64,000 bases of DNA, from the NCBI RefSeq assembly GCF_000949865.1, contig NZ_JWJH01000012.1, positions 131,928 through 195,927 of the forward strand, in the 5' to 3' direction. Below, one piece after another: positions 1 through 7,465 of this stretch. Positions within the stretch are counted from its first letter, which is position 1. Every line of letters starts with the position of its first letter. Under the pieces are notes generated by a model that saw only the letters and a program-made list of their open reading frames with translations, did no database searches and was not told the DNA's origin. The DNA comes from Rhizobium nepotum 39/7. GTDB taxonomy: Bacteria > Pseudomonadota > Alphaproteobacteria > Rhizobiales > Rhizobiaceae. A program made the translations under genes and the position numbers.

Positions 1-831
1 CCCGCCATGACCCTGCTGGGCGCGAGCCTCGTCGGCGGCATTTTCCTGCAGGTCAGATATGGTCTGCGACCACTGCGGCAACTCCCCGCCGATATTTCCT
101 CGATTTCGGCGGGGACACTCGACAGGTTGCCGGAGGCTGATGTCGATGAACTGCGCCCCGCCTCGGGCGAGATCAACCGTCTGGTGGAGCAGAATAGCGA
201 GAGGCTTGCGGAAACACGTCTGCATTTCGCAAATCTCGCCCATGGTCTGAAAACCCCTGTGACAAGCCTCCACCTTGCGCTCAACGAAACCAACGATCCG
301 GATCGCGAAATGCGTGCGCTGGTGGACAGGATCGACCAACGTATCCGCCACCATCTTGCAAGAGCCCGCAAGACCGCCGCAGGCGGCACAGCCACGGTGA
401 CCGCAGTCAAACCGAGGATCGACGATATCGTGGAGATCATGTCCCGCATTCACGCCGACCGGGAGATTGCCGCAACAGTCGATGCAGACCCCGAGTTGCT
501 ATCGCAGGTCACGCCCGAGGATATGGACGAGATCGTTGGCAATATCATCGACAATGCATTCAAATGGGCAAAAAGCACGGTTCGTATTTCCGCCAGAAAG
601 ACCGGGCGGGATGTGTCGATCGTGATCTCGGACGATGGACCCGGCATTGAGGACGATCGTATTTCGGAGGCTTTCCAGCCGGGCAGACGCATGGACGAGA
701 CCGTTCCGGGTGACGGCTTCGGTCTTACCATCGTCAAGGAGCTTGTCGAGCTTCATGGCGGCAGCATCAGGCTGGAGCGCGGCGGAAATGGCGGACTGGT
801 GTGTTCGCTGACCCTGCCGGCGGGAACTTGA
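1..831 (+). CDS. Sensor histidine kinase, 3' part (5' end outside window)
   Basis: The frame is open to the left edge, so the gene is cut by the window; 276 codons are visible. What remains is the end of a membrane segment, a HAMP-like linker, a dimerisation helix with the phospho-acceptor His in LAHGLKTPV (the AHxLKTP form found in PhoQ-type kinases), then an HATPase domain with N-box (NIIDNAFKWAK), G1 (DDGPGI) and G2 (GDGFGLTIV). All catalytic boxes are intact. The partner response regulator is probably upstream, outside the window. The ligand cannot be told from this part. Confidence 0.9.
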   Translation, partial: PAMTLLGASLVGGIFLQVRYGLRPLRQLPADISSISAGTLDRLPEADVDELRPASGEINRLVEQNSERLAETRLHFANLAHGLKTPVTSLHLALNETNDPDREMRALVDRIDQRIRHHLARARKTAAGGTATVTAVKPRIDDIVEIMSRIHADREIAATVDADPELLSQVTPEDMDEIVGNIIDNAFKWAKSTVRISARKTGRDVSIVISDDGPGIEDDRISEAFQPGRRMDETVPGDGFGLTIVKELVELHGGSIRLERGGNGGLVCSLTLPAGT

Positions 832-1000
832 GGAAAGCCCACCTTTCCATTTGTTGACGCTGCTGCGCAGCCGCTATAAATAAAGGCTTCGAAGCAGGGA
901 GATTTATGCGCAGAGGTTAAAAATCTGACCGCCCATCACGGTTTCAGCCGGCTCTGAAAAGGAGCTGACCTTTTGGCATATCTAATTCTGCGGAATTTCC

Positions 1001-1447
1001 ATGAATATCAGATCTATCAACATCCGGCCGTTTGACGCGGCAGCGGATACGCAAAACCTGTCACACATCTGGCTCGATGCCTCGCTGCTGGCACATCCCT
1101 TTATCGGCACGCAGCGTTTGCGCGAGCAGCAAAGACTGATCGAAGATACCTATCTGCCTCTCTCGGAGACTTTCGTCGCGGAGCTTGCCGGTGACGCTGT
1201 AGGCTTCATCAGTCTGCTGGACAGTTTCATCGGAGGCCTGTTCGTCGCACCCGCACAACAGGGCAAGGGTATCGGGCGCAGGCTTATCGCCCACGCGCTT
1301 GATCTCAAGGGTGAATTGTCGCTTGAAGTCTATACCGCCAATGAACAGGCGATGCGGTTTTACCGTTCGCTCGGTTTCCTCGAAGTCTCGCGTAGGTCGA
1401 CTGACGATGGCGGCTTGCCCTTCGAGAATGCCTGCCTGTCACTCTAG
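1001..1447 (+). CDS. GNAT-family N-acetyltransferase
   Basis: A 148-residue single-domain GNAT protein. The acetyl-CoA pyrophosphate loop (motif A) is seen as LFVAPAQQGKGIGRRLI near residues 80-96 and motif B as YTANEQAMRFYRSLGF near 112-127. The acceptor substrate cannot be predicted. An insertion sequence sits at the very end: the last two bases of the stop codon context (TA, 1445-1446) are the target duplication and the first base of the element supplies the G, so the protein is unchanged. No operon partner is visible; 169 bases without a clear signal separate it from the kinase gene. Confidence 0.85.
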   Translation: MNIRSINIRPFDAAADTQNLSHIWLDASLLAHPFIGTQRLREQQRLIEDTYLPLSETFVAELAGDAVGFISLLDSFIGGLFVAPAQQGKGIGRRLIAHALDLKGELSLEVYTANEQAMRFYRSLGFLEVSRRSTDDGGLPFENACLSL

Positions 1448-1899
1448 GCAGTGTGGACGGATTTGATCAAGATGAAGCCTGCGGCGATTGCGACGATGGA
1501 GGAGAAATTTTGTTTGGTCTTCTCGCATCGTAGCGCGACGCGCTTGAAGCGCTTGAGTTTTCCGACTGCTTGCTCGATGCGGGCGCGACCTTTGTAGAGC
1601 GCTTTGGGAAAGAACGTCGGCTTTGATTCTGCCGTTGAACGATAAGGAATGACGGGAACCGCACCCCGCCTTCTTGCGGCCTGCCGGTTAGCCTTGCTGT
1701 CATAGCCCTTGTCGCCCATGGCGGCGCGGGGATCTACATCGGGGCCAAGGCCGAGCAGGATTGGAAAGTGCGGAGCGTCACCTTTCTCGCCCCCGGTCAG
1801 ATCAAAGGCGATGGGATGTCCGTCGAAATCGGTCTTCAGGTGGATTTTGGTCGAGAAGCCGCCTCGCGAGCGGCCAAGCGCTTGGCCATATTGCCCCCT
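1444..1899 (-). CDS. IS5-family transposase, second frame (OrfB)
   Basis: This frame continues the transposase after the frameshift: GRSRGGFSTKIHL, then the second catalytic Asp in MGDKGYDS and the catalytic Glu in RARIEQAVGKLKR. There are no stops between the shift site and 1444. It has no obvious start with a ribosome site of its own, so it is probably made only as the OrfA-OrfB fusion. The stop codon TAG (1446-1444) lies outside the element: it is formed by the TA target duplication and the neighbouring host base. Confidence 0.8.
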   Translation of the reverse strand, partial: RGQYGQALGRSRGGFSTKIHLKTDFDGHPIAFDLTGGEKGDAPHFPILLGLGPDVDPRAAMGDKGYDSKANRQAARRRGAVPVIPYRSTAESKPTFFPKALYKGRARIEQAVGKLKRFKRVALRCEKTKQNFSSIVAIAAGFILIKSVHTA

Positions 1900-2320
1900 T
1901 TTGCTCCTGCTGCCGAAACATGCGCGCGCACCACGGTGCTGTCGAACATCTGAACCAGATCGGCCGACGTGCTCAGGCTGGCAAGGTGCTCGAAGAAAAT
2001 CTCAAAAACACCCGCCTTGCTCAATCGGGAAAAGCGCTTCCAGACACTGTTCCAATGTCCATAGCGCTCCGGCAGACCGCGCCAGGTGATATTGTTGACG
2101 GAGAAATAGTGCAGGGCTTCCAAAAACAGCCGGTCATCTCGACCCTTGTCGCCCCGCCGCGGAAGCGAGGCGCGGAAAACCTCAAGTGCGACCGCCCAGT
2201 CCGCTTCTGTCATCTCCGTCAGCATCGCCGATCTCCTCTGAAACCGGCAACCCATGAATCATTCAAATACTGATTTGGGAATCGCAGAAATTAAACATGC
2301 GGCAATCCGTCCACACCGCC
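1447..2320 (-). mobile_element. IS5-family (IS427-group-like) insertion sequence, 874 bp
   Basis: The ends are imperfect inverted repeats: GGCAGTGTGGACGGATT at 1447-1463 and its counterpart GGCGGTGTGGACGGATT read inward from 2320. Both ends are flanked by TA (1445-1446 and 2321-2322), matching the short TA target duplication known for the IS427 group. Inside is a transposase split over two frames on the minus strand. Removing 1447-2320 plus one TA restores a continuous CTCTAGGCCTG sequence, so the uninterrupted site can be deduced. Ends, duplication and both frames look intact, which suggests a recent, possibly active copy. Confidence 0.9.
1836..2225 (-). CDS. IS5-family transposase, first frame (OrfA)
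   Basis: The N-terminal half of the IS427-type transposase (129 residues from the ATG at 2225, preceded by AGGAGA). It carries the DUF4096-like DNA-binding region (WRGLPERYGHWNSV) and the first catalytic Asp in MFDSTVVRAH. It is out of frame with the remaining catalytic residues. Reading through the run A AAA GGG GG near 1894-1904 (minus strand) with a -1 slip joins it to the second frame, as is usual in this group. Without slippage the product ends in a short unrelated tail. Confidence 0.85.
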   Translation of the reverse strand: MLTEMTEADWAVALEVFRASLPRRGDKGRDDRLFLEALHYFSVNNITWRGLPERYGHWNSVWKRFSRLSKAGVFEIFFEHLASLSTSADLVQMFDSTVVRAHVSAAGAKGGNMAKRLAAREAASRPKST

Positions 2321-2337
2321 TAGGCCTGAAAACAAAT

Positions 2338-2361
2338 CCGGGCAGCCACAGGGCTGCCCGG
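2338..2361 (-). terminator. Rho-independent terminator of the MFS gene
   Basis: Read on the minus strand, a perfect 10-bp stem CCGGGCAGCC/GGCTGCCCGG with a 4-base loop is followed by ATTTGTTTT. It lies just past the MFS stop codon and only 17 bases from the IS end. Confidence 0.8.
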
Positions 2362-2382
2362 ACGATCTGATGGCTGTCGCAC

Positions 2383-4035
2383 TCAGCCAAACAACACGAG
2401 GCTGCTTTTAACCGTCACCCACACGCCCCAGAGAAGCGGTATGCCAACTGCGGCCCAGGCCAGCACGGCCTTGGCATCGAGGCCGCCCCTGCCAATGCCG
2501 AAGGAACCGGTGGGCCCGGCATTGGCGGCGGCGGTCTTGGCCTGCAGTGCAGCCACTTCCGCATCCGGCATGAACCATTTCTCAGGCAGCGGCCGCACCA
2601 GCGCGTTGGCGATAAGGCCAATCGCCAGCATGCCCGCCAATATATACATCGTGCTGGTATAGAGCGCCGGCCCCGGCGCGACACCGGCCGCGATCTGTGC
2701 TTCGCGGATGTAGTTGACAACCACCGGCCCGGCAATGCCCGCCGTTGCCCAGGCCGTCAGCAGACGACCATGGATTGCGCCGACGAACTGCGTGCCGAAG
2801 ATATCGGCAAGATAGGCGGGAATGGTTGCGAAACCACCGCCATACATTGACAGGATGATACCTAGTGCCAGAACGAAGAACGCCTTGGAACCCATCGTCG
2901 CCAGCGTGGGGGCCAGCGCATAGAGAATGATGCCGAGAACGAAGAAACAGAAATAGGTATTCTTGCGGCCGATTTTGTCGGACATCGACGCCCAGAAGAA
3001 GCGGCCACCGATGTTGAACAGCGAAAGCAGACCGGTAAAACCCGCCGCAATGGCGGCGATCTGGCCTTTCTGGCCGACATCCAGCTCGGCAAAGCCCACA
3101 CCGGGCAGCCCGATCAGCGAACCGGCGAAAATTTCCTGCAGCATTGGCGATGCCATGCCGATCACGCCAATACCCGCTGACACGTTGAGGCACAGGACCG
3201 CCCAGATGAGCCAGAACTGCTTCGTCTTGTGCGCATCGCGCAGATGAACATGGCGGTTGGTGATCATGGCACTTTTGGCCGCCGGGGCCGTCCAGCCTTC
3301 CGGACGCCAGCCCGCCGGTGGAATGCGATAACCGAAGGCGCCCGCCATCATGAAGACGAAATAGATCAGCGCCATGACGACGAATGTCTGCCAGACGCCG
3401 ACGGAAATCTCCGTCTTGAAGGTATTCATCAGGAGATTGGCAAGTGGCGCGCCGATCATCGCACCGCCGCCAAAACCCATGATGGCCATACCGGTCGCCA
3501 TGCCGCGACGGTCAGGAAACCATTTGATCAATGTCGAGACCGGCGAGATGTAACCGAGGCCAAGACCAACGCCGCCGATGACACCTGCTCCGACCCACAT
3601 CAGCCAGAGCTGGTGCGTCATCACGCCAAGGGCTGCAACCAGAATGCCGCCGCACCAGCAGCAGGCGGAAACGAAGCCGGCCTTGCGCGGCCCCACCCTT
3701 TCCAGCCAGCCGCCCCAGATCGCCGCCGAGCATCCGAGCAATACGAAGAACAGGGTATAGATCCAGCCGAGATCGGCCACACGCCAGTTACACTCAGTGG
3801 TGAACAGCGCCCCGACAAGGGTGAGGCTGGCGCAACTGGGATCCGTCGCCGGCAGCGCCTTGGACAGCGGCAGCCAGAAGACGCTGAAGCCATAGGCCAT
3901 GCCAATGCACAGGTGAATGGCCAATGCCGCAGGCGGCACCAGCCAGCGGTTGAAGCCCGGTTTTGCTATGATGCGTTCGCGGTCCAGAAGCCCGGCCTGC
4001 GCCGTTCGTCCCGCCGATACCTCTGCTACTGCCAT
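2383..4035 (-). CDS. MFS transporter, oxalate/formate antiporter (OFA) family
   Basis: A 550-residue inner-membrane carrier with about 12 hydrophobic segments (first near residues 30-50) and the OFA-type features GYGFSVF-like AYGFSVFWLPLSKAL and MAIMGFGGGAMIGAPLANLL. The start at 4035 has GGGAGG eight bases upstream; a longer frame to 4107 has none. The last ~35 residues (LDAKAVLAWAAVGIPLLWG) resemble the tiny separate 'MFS small subunit' that often accompanies this family, here fused. It follows the formate dehydrogenase genes on the same strand, so formate or oxalate:formate exchange is the likely job; substrate is inferred from context. Confidence 0.8.
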   Translation of the reverse strand: MAVAEVSAGRTAQAGLLDRERIIAKPGFNRWLVPPAALAIHLCIGMAYGFSVFWLPLSKALPATDPSCASLTLVGALFTTECNWRVADLGWIYTLFFVLLGCSAAIWGGWLERVGPRKAGFVSACCWCGGILVAALGVMTHQLWLMWVGAGVIGGVGLGLGYISPVSTLIKWFPDRRGMATGMAIMGFGGGAMIGAPLANLLMNTFKTEISVGVWQTFVVMALIYFVFMMAGAFGYRIPPAGWRPEGWTAPAAKSAMITNRHVHLRDAHKTKQFWLIWAVLCLNVSAGIGVIGMASPMLQEIFAGSLIGLPGVGFAELDVGQKGQIAAIAAGFTGLLSLFNIGGRFFWASMSDKIGRKNTYFCFFVLGIILYALAPTLATMGSKAFFVLALGIILSMYGGGFATIPAYLADIFGTQFVGAIHGRLLTAWATAGIAGPVVVNYIREAQIAAGVAPGPALYTSTMYILAGMLAIGLIANALVRPLPEKWFMPDAEVAALQAKTAAANAGPTGSFGIGRGGLDAKAVLAWAAVGIPLLWGVWVTVKSSLVLFG

Positions 4036-4167
4036 CGACACTACCTCCCTCGTGAATGTCTGGACAACCATGATACGCCCCCATTGGCCGCATTGACCGG
4101 GCGTCACCTAGACCGCCGGATGTCCCCCACCCGGCGATACCTGTTCGCGGCGTTTTACCGCCTGCTT

Positions 4168-4506
4168 TTACGTGGTTTCGGGAATGCTCGGTTCGGAAAG
4201 GGACTCGCCGGCAGCGGCACCCTTGCCCTCCGGCGTTCCCTTGGCATCCTCGCCAAGCCCGACCGCATCGGCGGCGGGCACCCCGGGTCTCTTGATCTTG
4301 AGCGCTGCTGCAAGCACCAGCGGCAGAAAGTCTCCGGCACCGGCATTCACTATCTCGAAAAACCGTTTGCGCATACGGGGTTCCCAGAATTTGTTAATGT
4401 GGGTGGCGACACCCTCTACGCGGATATCCTCCGGCTGGGAGAGGAAAAAAGTCGCGATCTGGTTCGCCATTCTCACCAGTTTTTCGTCGGTGTGATTAAG
4501 CAACAT
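4168..4506 (-). CDS. fdsD: Formate dehydrogenase delta subunit FdsD
   Basis: A 112-residue protein with the FdsD signature: KLVRMANQIATFF near the start and ATHINKFWEPRMRKRFFE in the middle. FdsD is not part of the electron path; in the family it is needed for assembly of the active molybdoenzyme. The last ~35 residues are low-complexity Pro/Ala/Gly and look disordered. It lies 72 bases after fdsA, behind an intrinsic terminator, and the usual fdsC (FdhD-type sulfur carrier) gene that sits between A and D in other fds operons is absent here. Confidence 0.88.
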   Translation of the reverse strand: MLLNHTDEKLVRMANQIATFFLSQPEDIRVEGVATHINKFWEPRMRKRFFEIVNAGAGDFLPLVLAAALKIKRPGVPAADAVGLGEDAKGTPEGKGAAAGESLSEPSIPETT

Positions 4507-4550
4507 GGCTGTTTTCCCCGCGCCGCCTGACGGACGACGTTCACGTTTTC

Positions 4551-4574
4551 AAAAAGGCCGGGATCGCCCCGGCC
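4551..4574 (-). terminator. Terminator or attenuator between fdsA and fdsD
   Basis: On the minus strand a 7-bp GC stem GGCCGGG/CCCGGCC with loop GCGAT is followed by TTTTTG. It starts five bases after the fdsA stop codon, so fdsD is either expressed by partial read-through or from its own promoter. Confidence 0.75.
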
Positions 4575-4578
4575 CCGA

Positions 4579-7461
4579 TTATTCGGCCGCCTCGAGCTTG
4601 CCTGCGATCCGCCGCGAACGGCGGCCCAGCGCATCATATTCCTCCTGCCATTCGGTCGGCCCGTTCGAGGGCGATACCTGAACCGCAGTAACCTTGTATT
4701 CCGGACAGTTGGTCGCCCAGTCGGAGTAGTCGGTGGTAATGACGTTTGCCTGCGTACCCGGATGGTGGAAGGTGGTGTAGACCACCCCCGGCGCAACGCG
4801 ATCGGTGATCAGCGCCCGCAGCGTCGTGTCGCCGGAACGGCTGGCGAGCTTGATCCAGTCGCCATTCTTGACGCCGCGCTGCTCGGCATCGTGTGGATGG
4901 ATTTCAAGACGATCCTCCTCATGCCAGACGACGTTTTCGGTGCGTCGTGTCTGCGCGCCGACATTGTACTGCGACAGAATGCGGCCGGTAGTGAGCAGAA
5001 GCGGAAAGCGCGGACCGGTGCGCTCGTCCGTCGCCACATATTCGGTACGGATGAACTTGCCCTTGCCGCGCACGAACCCGTCCACATGCATGATCGGCGA
5101 GCCTTCGGGGAATTTTTCGTTGCAGGGCCACTGCACCGAGCCTCTGCTCTCCAGATAGTCATAGGAAACGCCGGCAAAGCTCGGCGTCGTGGCGGCAATT
5201 TCGTCCATGATCTGCGACGGATGCGTATAGTTCCAGCTCAGCCCCATGGCCTGCGCCAGCTTCTGGGTGACCTCCCAATCCGAATAGCCGTTCTTCGGCG
5301 ACATGACCTTGCGCACGCGATTGATGCGGCGTTCAGCGTTGGTGAAGGTTCCGTCCTTTTCGAGGAAGGTGGAACCAGGCAGGAAGACATGCGCGTAATT
5401 CGCCGTCTCGTTCAGGAACAGGTCGTGCACGACAACACATTCCATCGCGGCAAGGCCGGCTGAAACATGCTTGGTGTCAGGGTCCGATTGGAGAATGTCT
5501 TCGCCCTGAATGTAGATGCCCTTGAAACTGCCATCGACGGCTGCATCCAGCATGTTGGGGATGCGCAGTCCGGGCTCGTTGTTGAGGGTAACGCCCCAGA
5601 GCTTTTCGAATATTTCCCGGGTGGCATCGTCAGAAATATGGCGATAGCCGGGAAGCTCGTGCGGGAAAGACCCCATGTCGCAGGAACCCTGCACATTGTT
5701 CTGGCCGCGCAGTGGATTGACGCCCACACCCGGCCGGCCGATGTTGCCGGTCGCCATGGCCAGATTTGCAATCGCCATGACCGTGGTGGAACCCTGGCTA
5801 TGTTCGGTGACACCAAGCCCGTAATAGATCGCGCCATTGCCGCCCTTGGCAAAGAGTCTGGCGGCACCACGCAGCTCCTCGGCGGGAACGCCGGTAAAGA
5901 TTTCGGTTTCCTCCGGGCCATGCTGCGGTTCCGCCACGAAGGCTGCCCAGTCCTCAAATTCCGACCAGTCGCAACGCTCGCGGATAAAGGCTTCGTCGAA
6001 CAATCCTTCGGTGACGATGACATGGGCAAGGGCTGTCAGCACCGCAACATTCGTTCCAGGCTTCAGCGGCAAATGGAACGACGCCTCCACATGCGGCGTG
6101 CGAACGAGATCGATGCGGCGCGGATCGATGACGATCAGCTTGGCACCCTGACGCAGGCGCTTCTTCAGGCGTGAGCCGAACACCGGGTGCCCGTCCGTCG
6201 GGTTGGCGCCGATGACGAGGACAACATCCGAATGTTCGACGGAGTCGAAATTCTGCGTTCCGGCAGAGGTGCCGAACGCCTGCCCCAACCCGTAACCCGT
6301 CGGCGAATGACAGACGCGGGCGCAGGTATCGACGTTGTTGTTGCCGAAACCGGCGCGAATGAGCTTCTGGACCAGAAACGTCTCTTCATTGGTGCAGCGG
6401 GACGAGGTGATGCCGCCGATGGATTCGCGGCCATACTGGCCCTGAATGCGCTGGAATTCGGAGGCGACATGGGAAAATGCCTCGTCCCACGTCACTTCGC
6501 GCCATGGATCGCTGATCTTTTCGCGGACCATCGGATTGAGAATGCGGTCGCGGTGGCTGGCATAACCATAAGCGAAGCGGCCCTTGACGCAGGAATGCCC
6601 GCGGTTTGCCTGACCGTCTTTCCACGGCACCATACGGACCAGTTCTTCGCCGCGCATCTCCGCCTTGAACGAGCAGCCGACACCGCAATAGGCACAGGTG
6701 GTAACCAGCGAATGTTCAGGCTGGCCGATTTCGATCACCGATTTTTCAGTCAGCGTCGCCGTCGGACAGGCCTGCACACAGGCACCACAGGAAACGCACT
6801 CAGAATCCAGAAACGCCTCATGCGCACCCGGCGAAACACGACTTTCGAAGCCGCGCCCTTCAATGGTCAGCGCAAACGTTCCCTGCACTTCTTCGCAGGC
6901 GCGCACGCAGCGGGAACAGACAATGCATTTCGACGGATCATAGGTGAAATACGGGTTGCTCTCGTCCTTGGGCATCCAGTTGGCGTTAAGGCCGCCATCG
7001 CCGGCACGGGCCTTCACATGGTTGTCGCCGTCGTAACCGTAACGCACATCGCGCAGGCCGACCGCGCCCGCCATATCCTGCAACTCGCAATCGCCATTCG
7101 CGGCGCAGGTGAGACAGTCGAGCGGGTGGTCGGAGATATAAAGTTCCATCACGCCCTTGCGGATCTGCTTCAGGCGCTCCGTCTGGGTGTGGACGACAAG
7201 GCCGGAAGCGACCGGCGTGGTGCAGGAGGCAGGGGTGCCGTTGCGGCCCTCCACCTCGATAAGACAGAGGCGACAGGAACCGAAGGCATCGACCATGTCG
7301 GTGGCGCAGAGTTTGGGAACATCGATGCCCGCTTCCCTCGAAGCACGCATGATGGAGGTTCCCGCCGGCACGGTGATCTCGCGGCCGTCGATCGTCAGCG
7401 TGACCATCTCGGTCGAGGTGGACTTCGGCGTTCCGTAGTCGAATTCAGATACAAGGGCCAT
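4579..7461 (-). CDS. fdsA: NAD-dependent formate dehydrogenase, catalytic alpha subunit
   Basis: The 960-residue cytoplasmic subunit oxidises formate to CO2 at a bis-MGD molybdenum site and passes electrons along Fe-S clusters. In order: a 2Fe-2S ferredoxin domain (Cys in CATDM, GSCRLC, CTTP), a His-Cys3 cluster (HPLDCLTCAANGDC), two 4Fe-4S sets (CIVCSRCVRAC, CVSCGACVQAC), a further 4Fe-4S (CAYCGVGC) and the molybdopterin domain. The metal ligand Cys384 is followed by His385 in ARVCHSPTG, the Cys-His pair conserved in this family (no selenocysteine needed). The start at 7461 lies four bases after the fdsB stop. Confidence 0.95.
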   Translation of the reverse strand: MALVSEFDYGTPKSTSTEMVTLTIDGREITVPAGTSIMRASREAGIDVPKLCATDMVDAFGSCRLCLIEVEGRNGTPASCTTPVASGLVVHTQTERLKQIRKGVMELYISDHPLDCLTCAANGDCELQDMAGAVGLRDVRYGYDGDNHVKARAGDGGLNANWMPKDESNPYFTYDPSKCIVCSRCVRACEEVQGTFALTIEGRGFESRVSPGAHEAFLDSECVSCGACVQACPTATLTEKSVIEIGQPEHSLVTTCAYCGVGCSFKAEMRGEELVRMVPWKDGQANRGHSCVKGRFAYGYASHRDRILNPMVREKISDPWREVTWDEAFSHVASEFQRIQGQYGRESIGGITSSRCTNEETFLVQKLIRAGFGNNNVDTCARVCHSPTGYGLGQAFGTSAGTQNFDSVEHSDVVLVIGANPTDGHPVFGSRLKKRLRQGAKLIVIDPRRIDLVRTPHVEASFHLPLKPGTNVAVLTALAHVIVTEGLFDEAFIRERCDWSEFEDWAAFVAEPQHGPEETEIFTGVPAEELRGAARLFAKGGNGAIYYGLGVTEHSQGSTTVMAIANLAMATGNIGRPGVGVNPLRGQNNVQGSCDMGSFPHELPGYRHISDDATREIFEKLWGVTLNNEPGLRIPNMLDAAVDGSFKGIYIQGEDILQSDPDTKHVSAGLAAMECVVVHDLFLNETANYAHVFLPGSTFLEKDGTFTNAERRINRVRKVMSPKNGYSDWEVTQKLAQAMGLSWNYTHPSQIMDEIAATTPSFAGVSYDYLESRGSVQWPCNEKFPEGSPIMHVDGFVRGKGKFIRTEYVATDERTGPRFPLLLTTGRILSQYNVGAQTRRTENVVWHEEDRLEIHPHDAEQRGVKNGDWIKLASRSGDTTLRALITDRVAPGVVYTTFHHPGTQANVITTDYSDWATNCPEYKVTAVQVSPSNGPTEWQEEYDALGRRSRRIAGKLEAAE

Positions 7462-7465
7462 GGTC

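Noticed and set aside
3229..3247. A second insertion sequence or partial copy elsewhere in the window
   Set aside because: No other stretch matched the GGCRGTGTGGACGGATT ends by eye.
3229..4530. Long plus-strand open frame opposite the MFS and fdsD genes
   Set aside because: Rich in Arg/His/Asp with no domain; a typical antisense shadow of GC-rich coding DNA.
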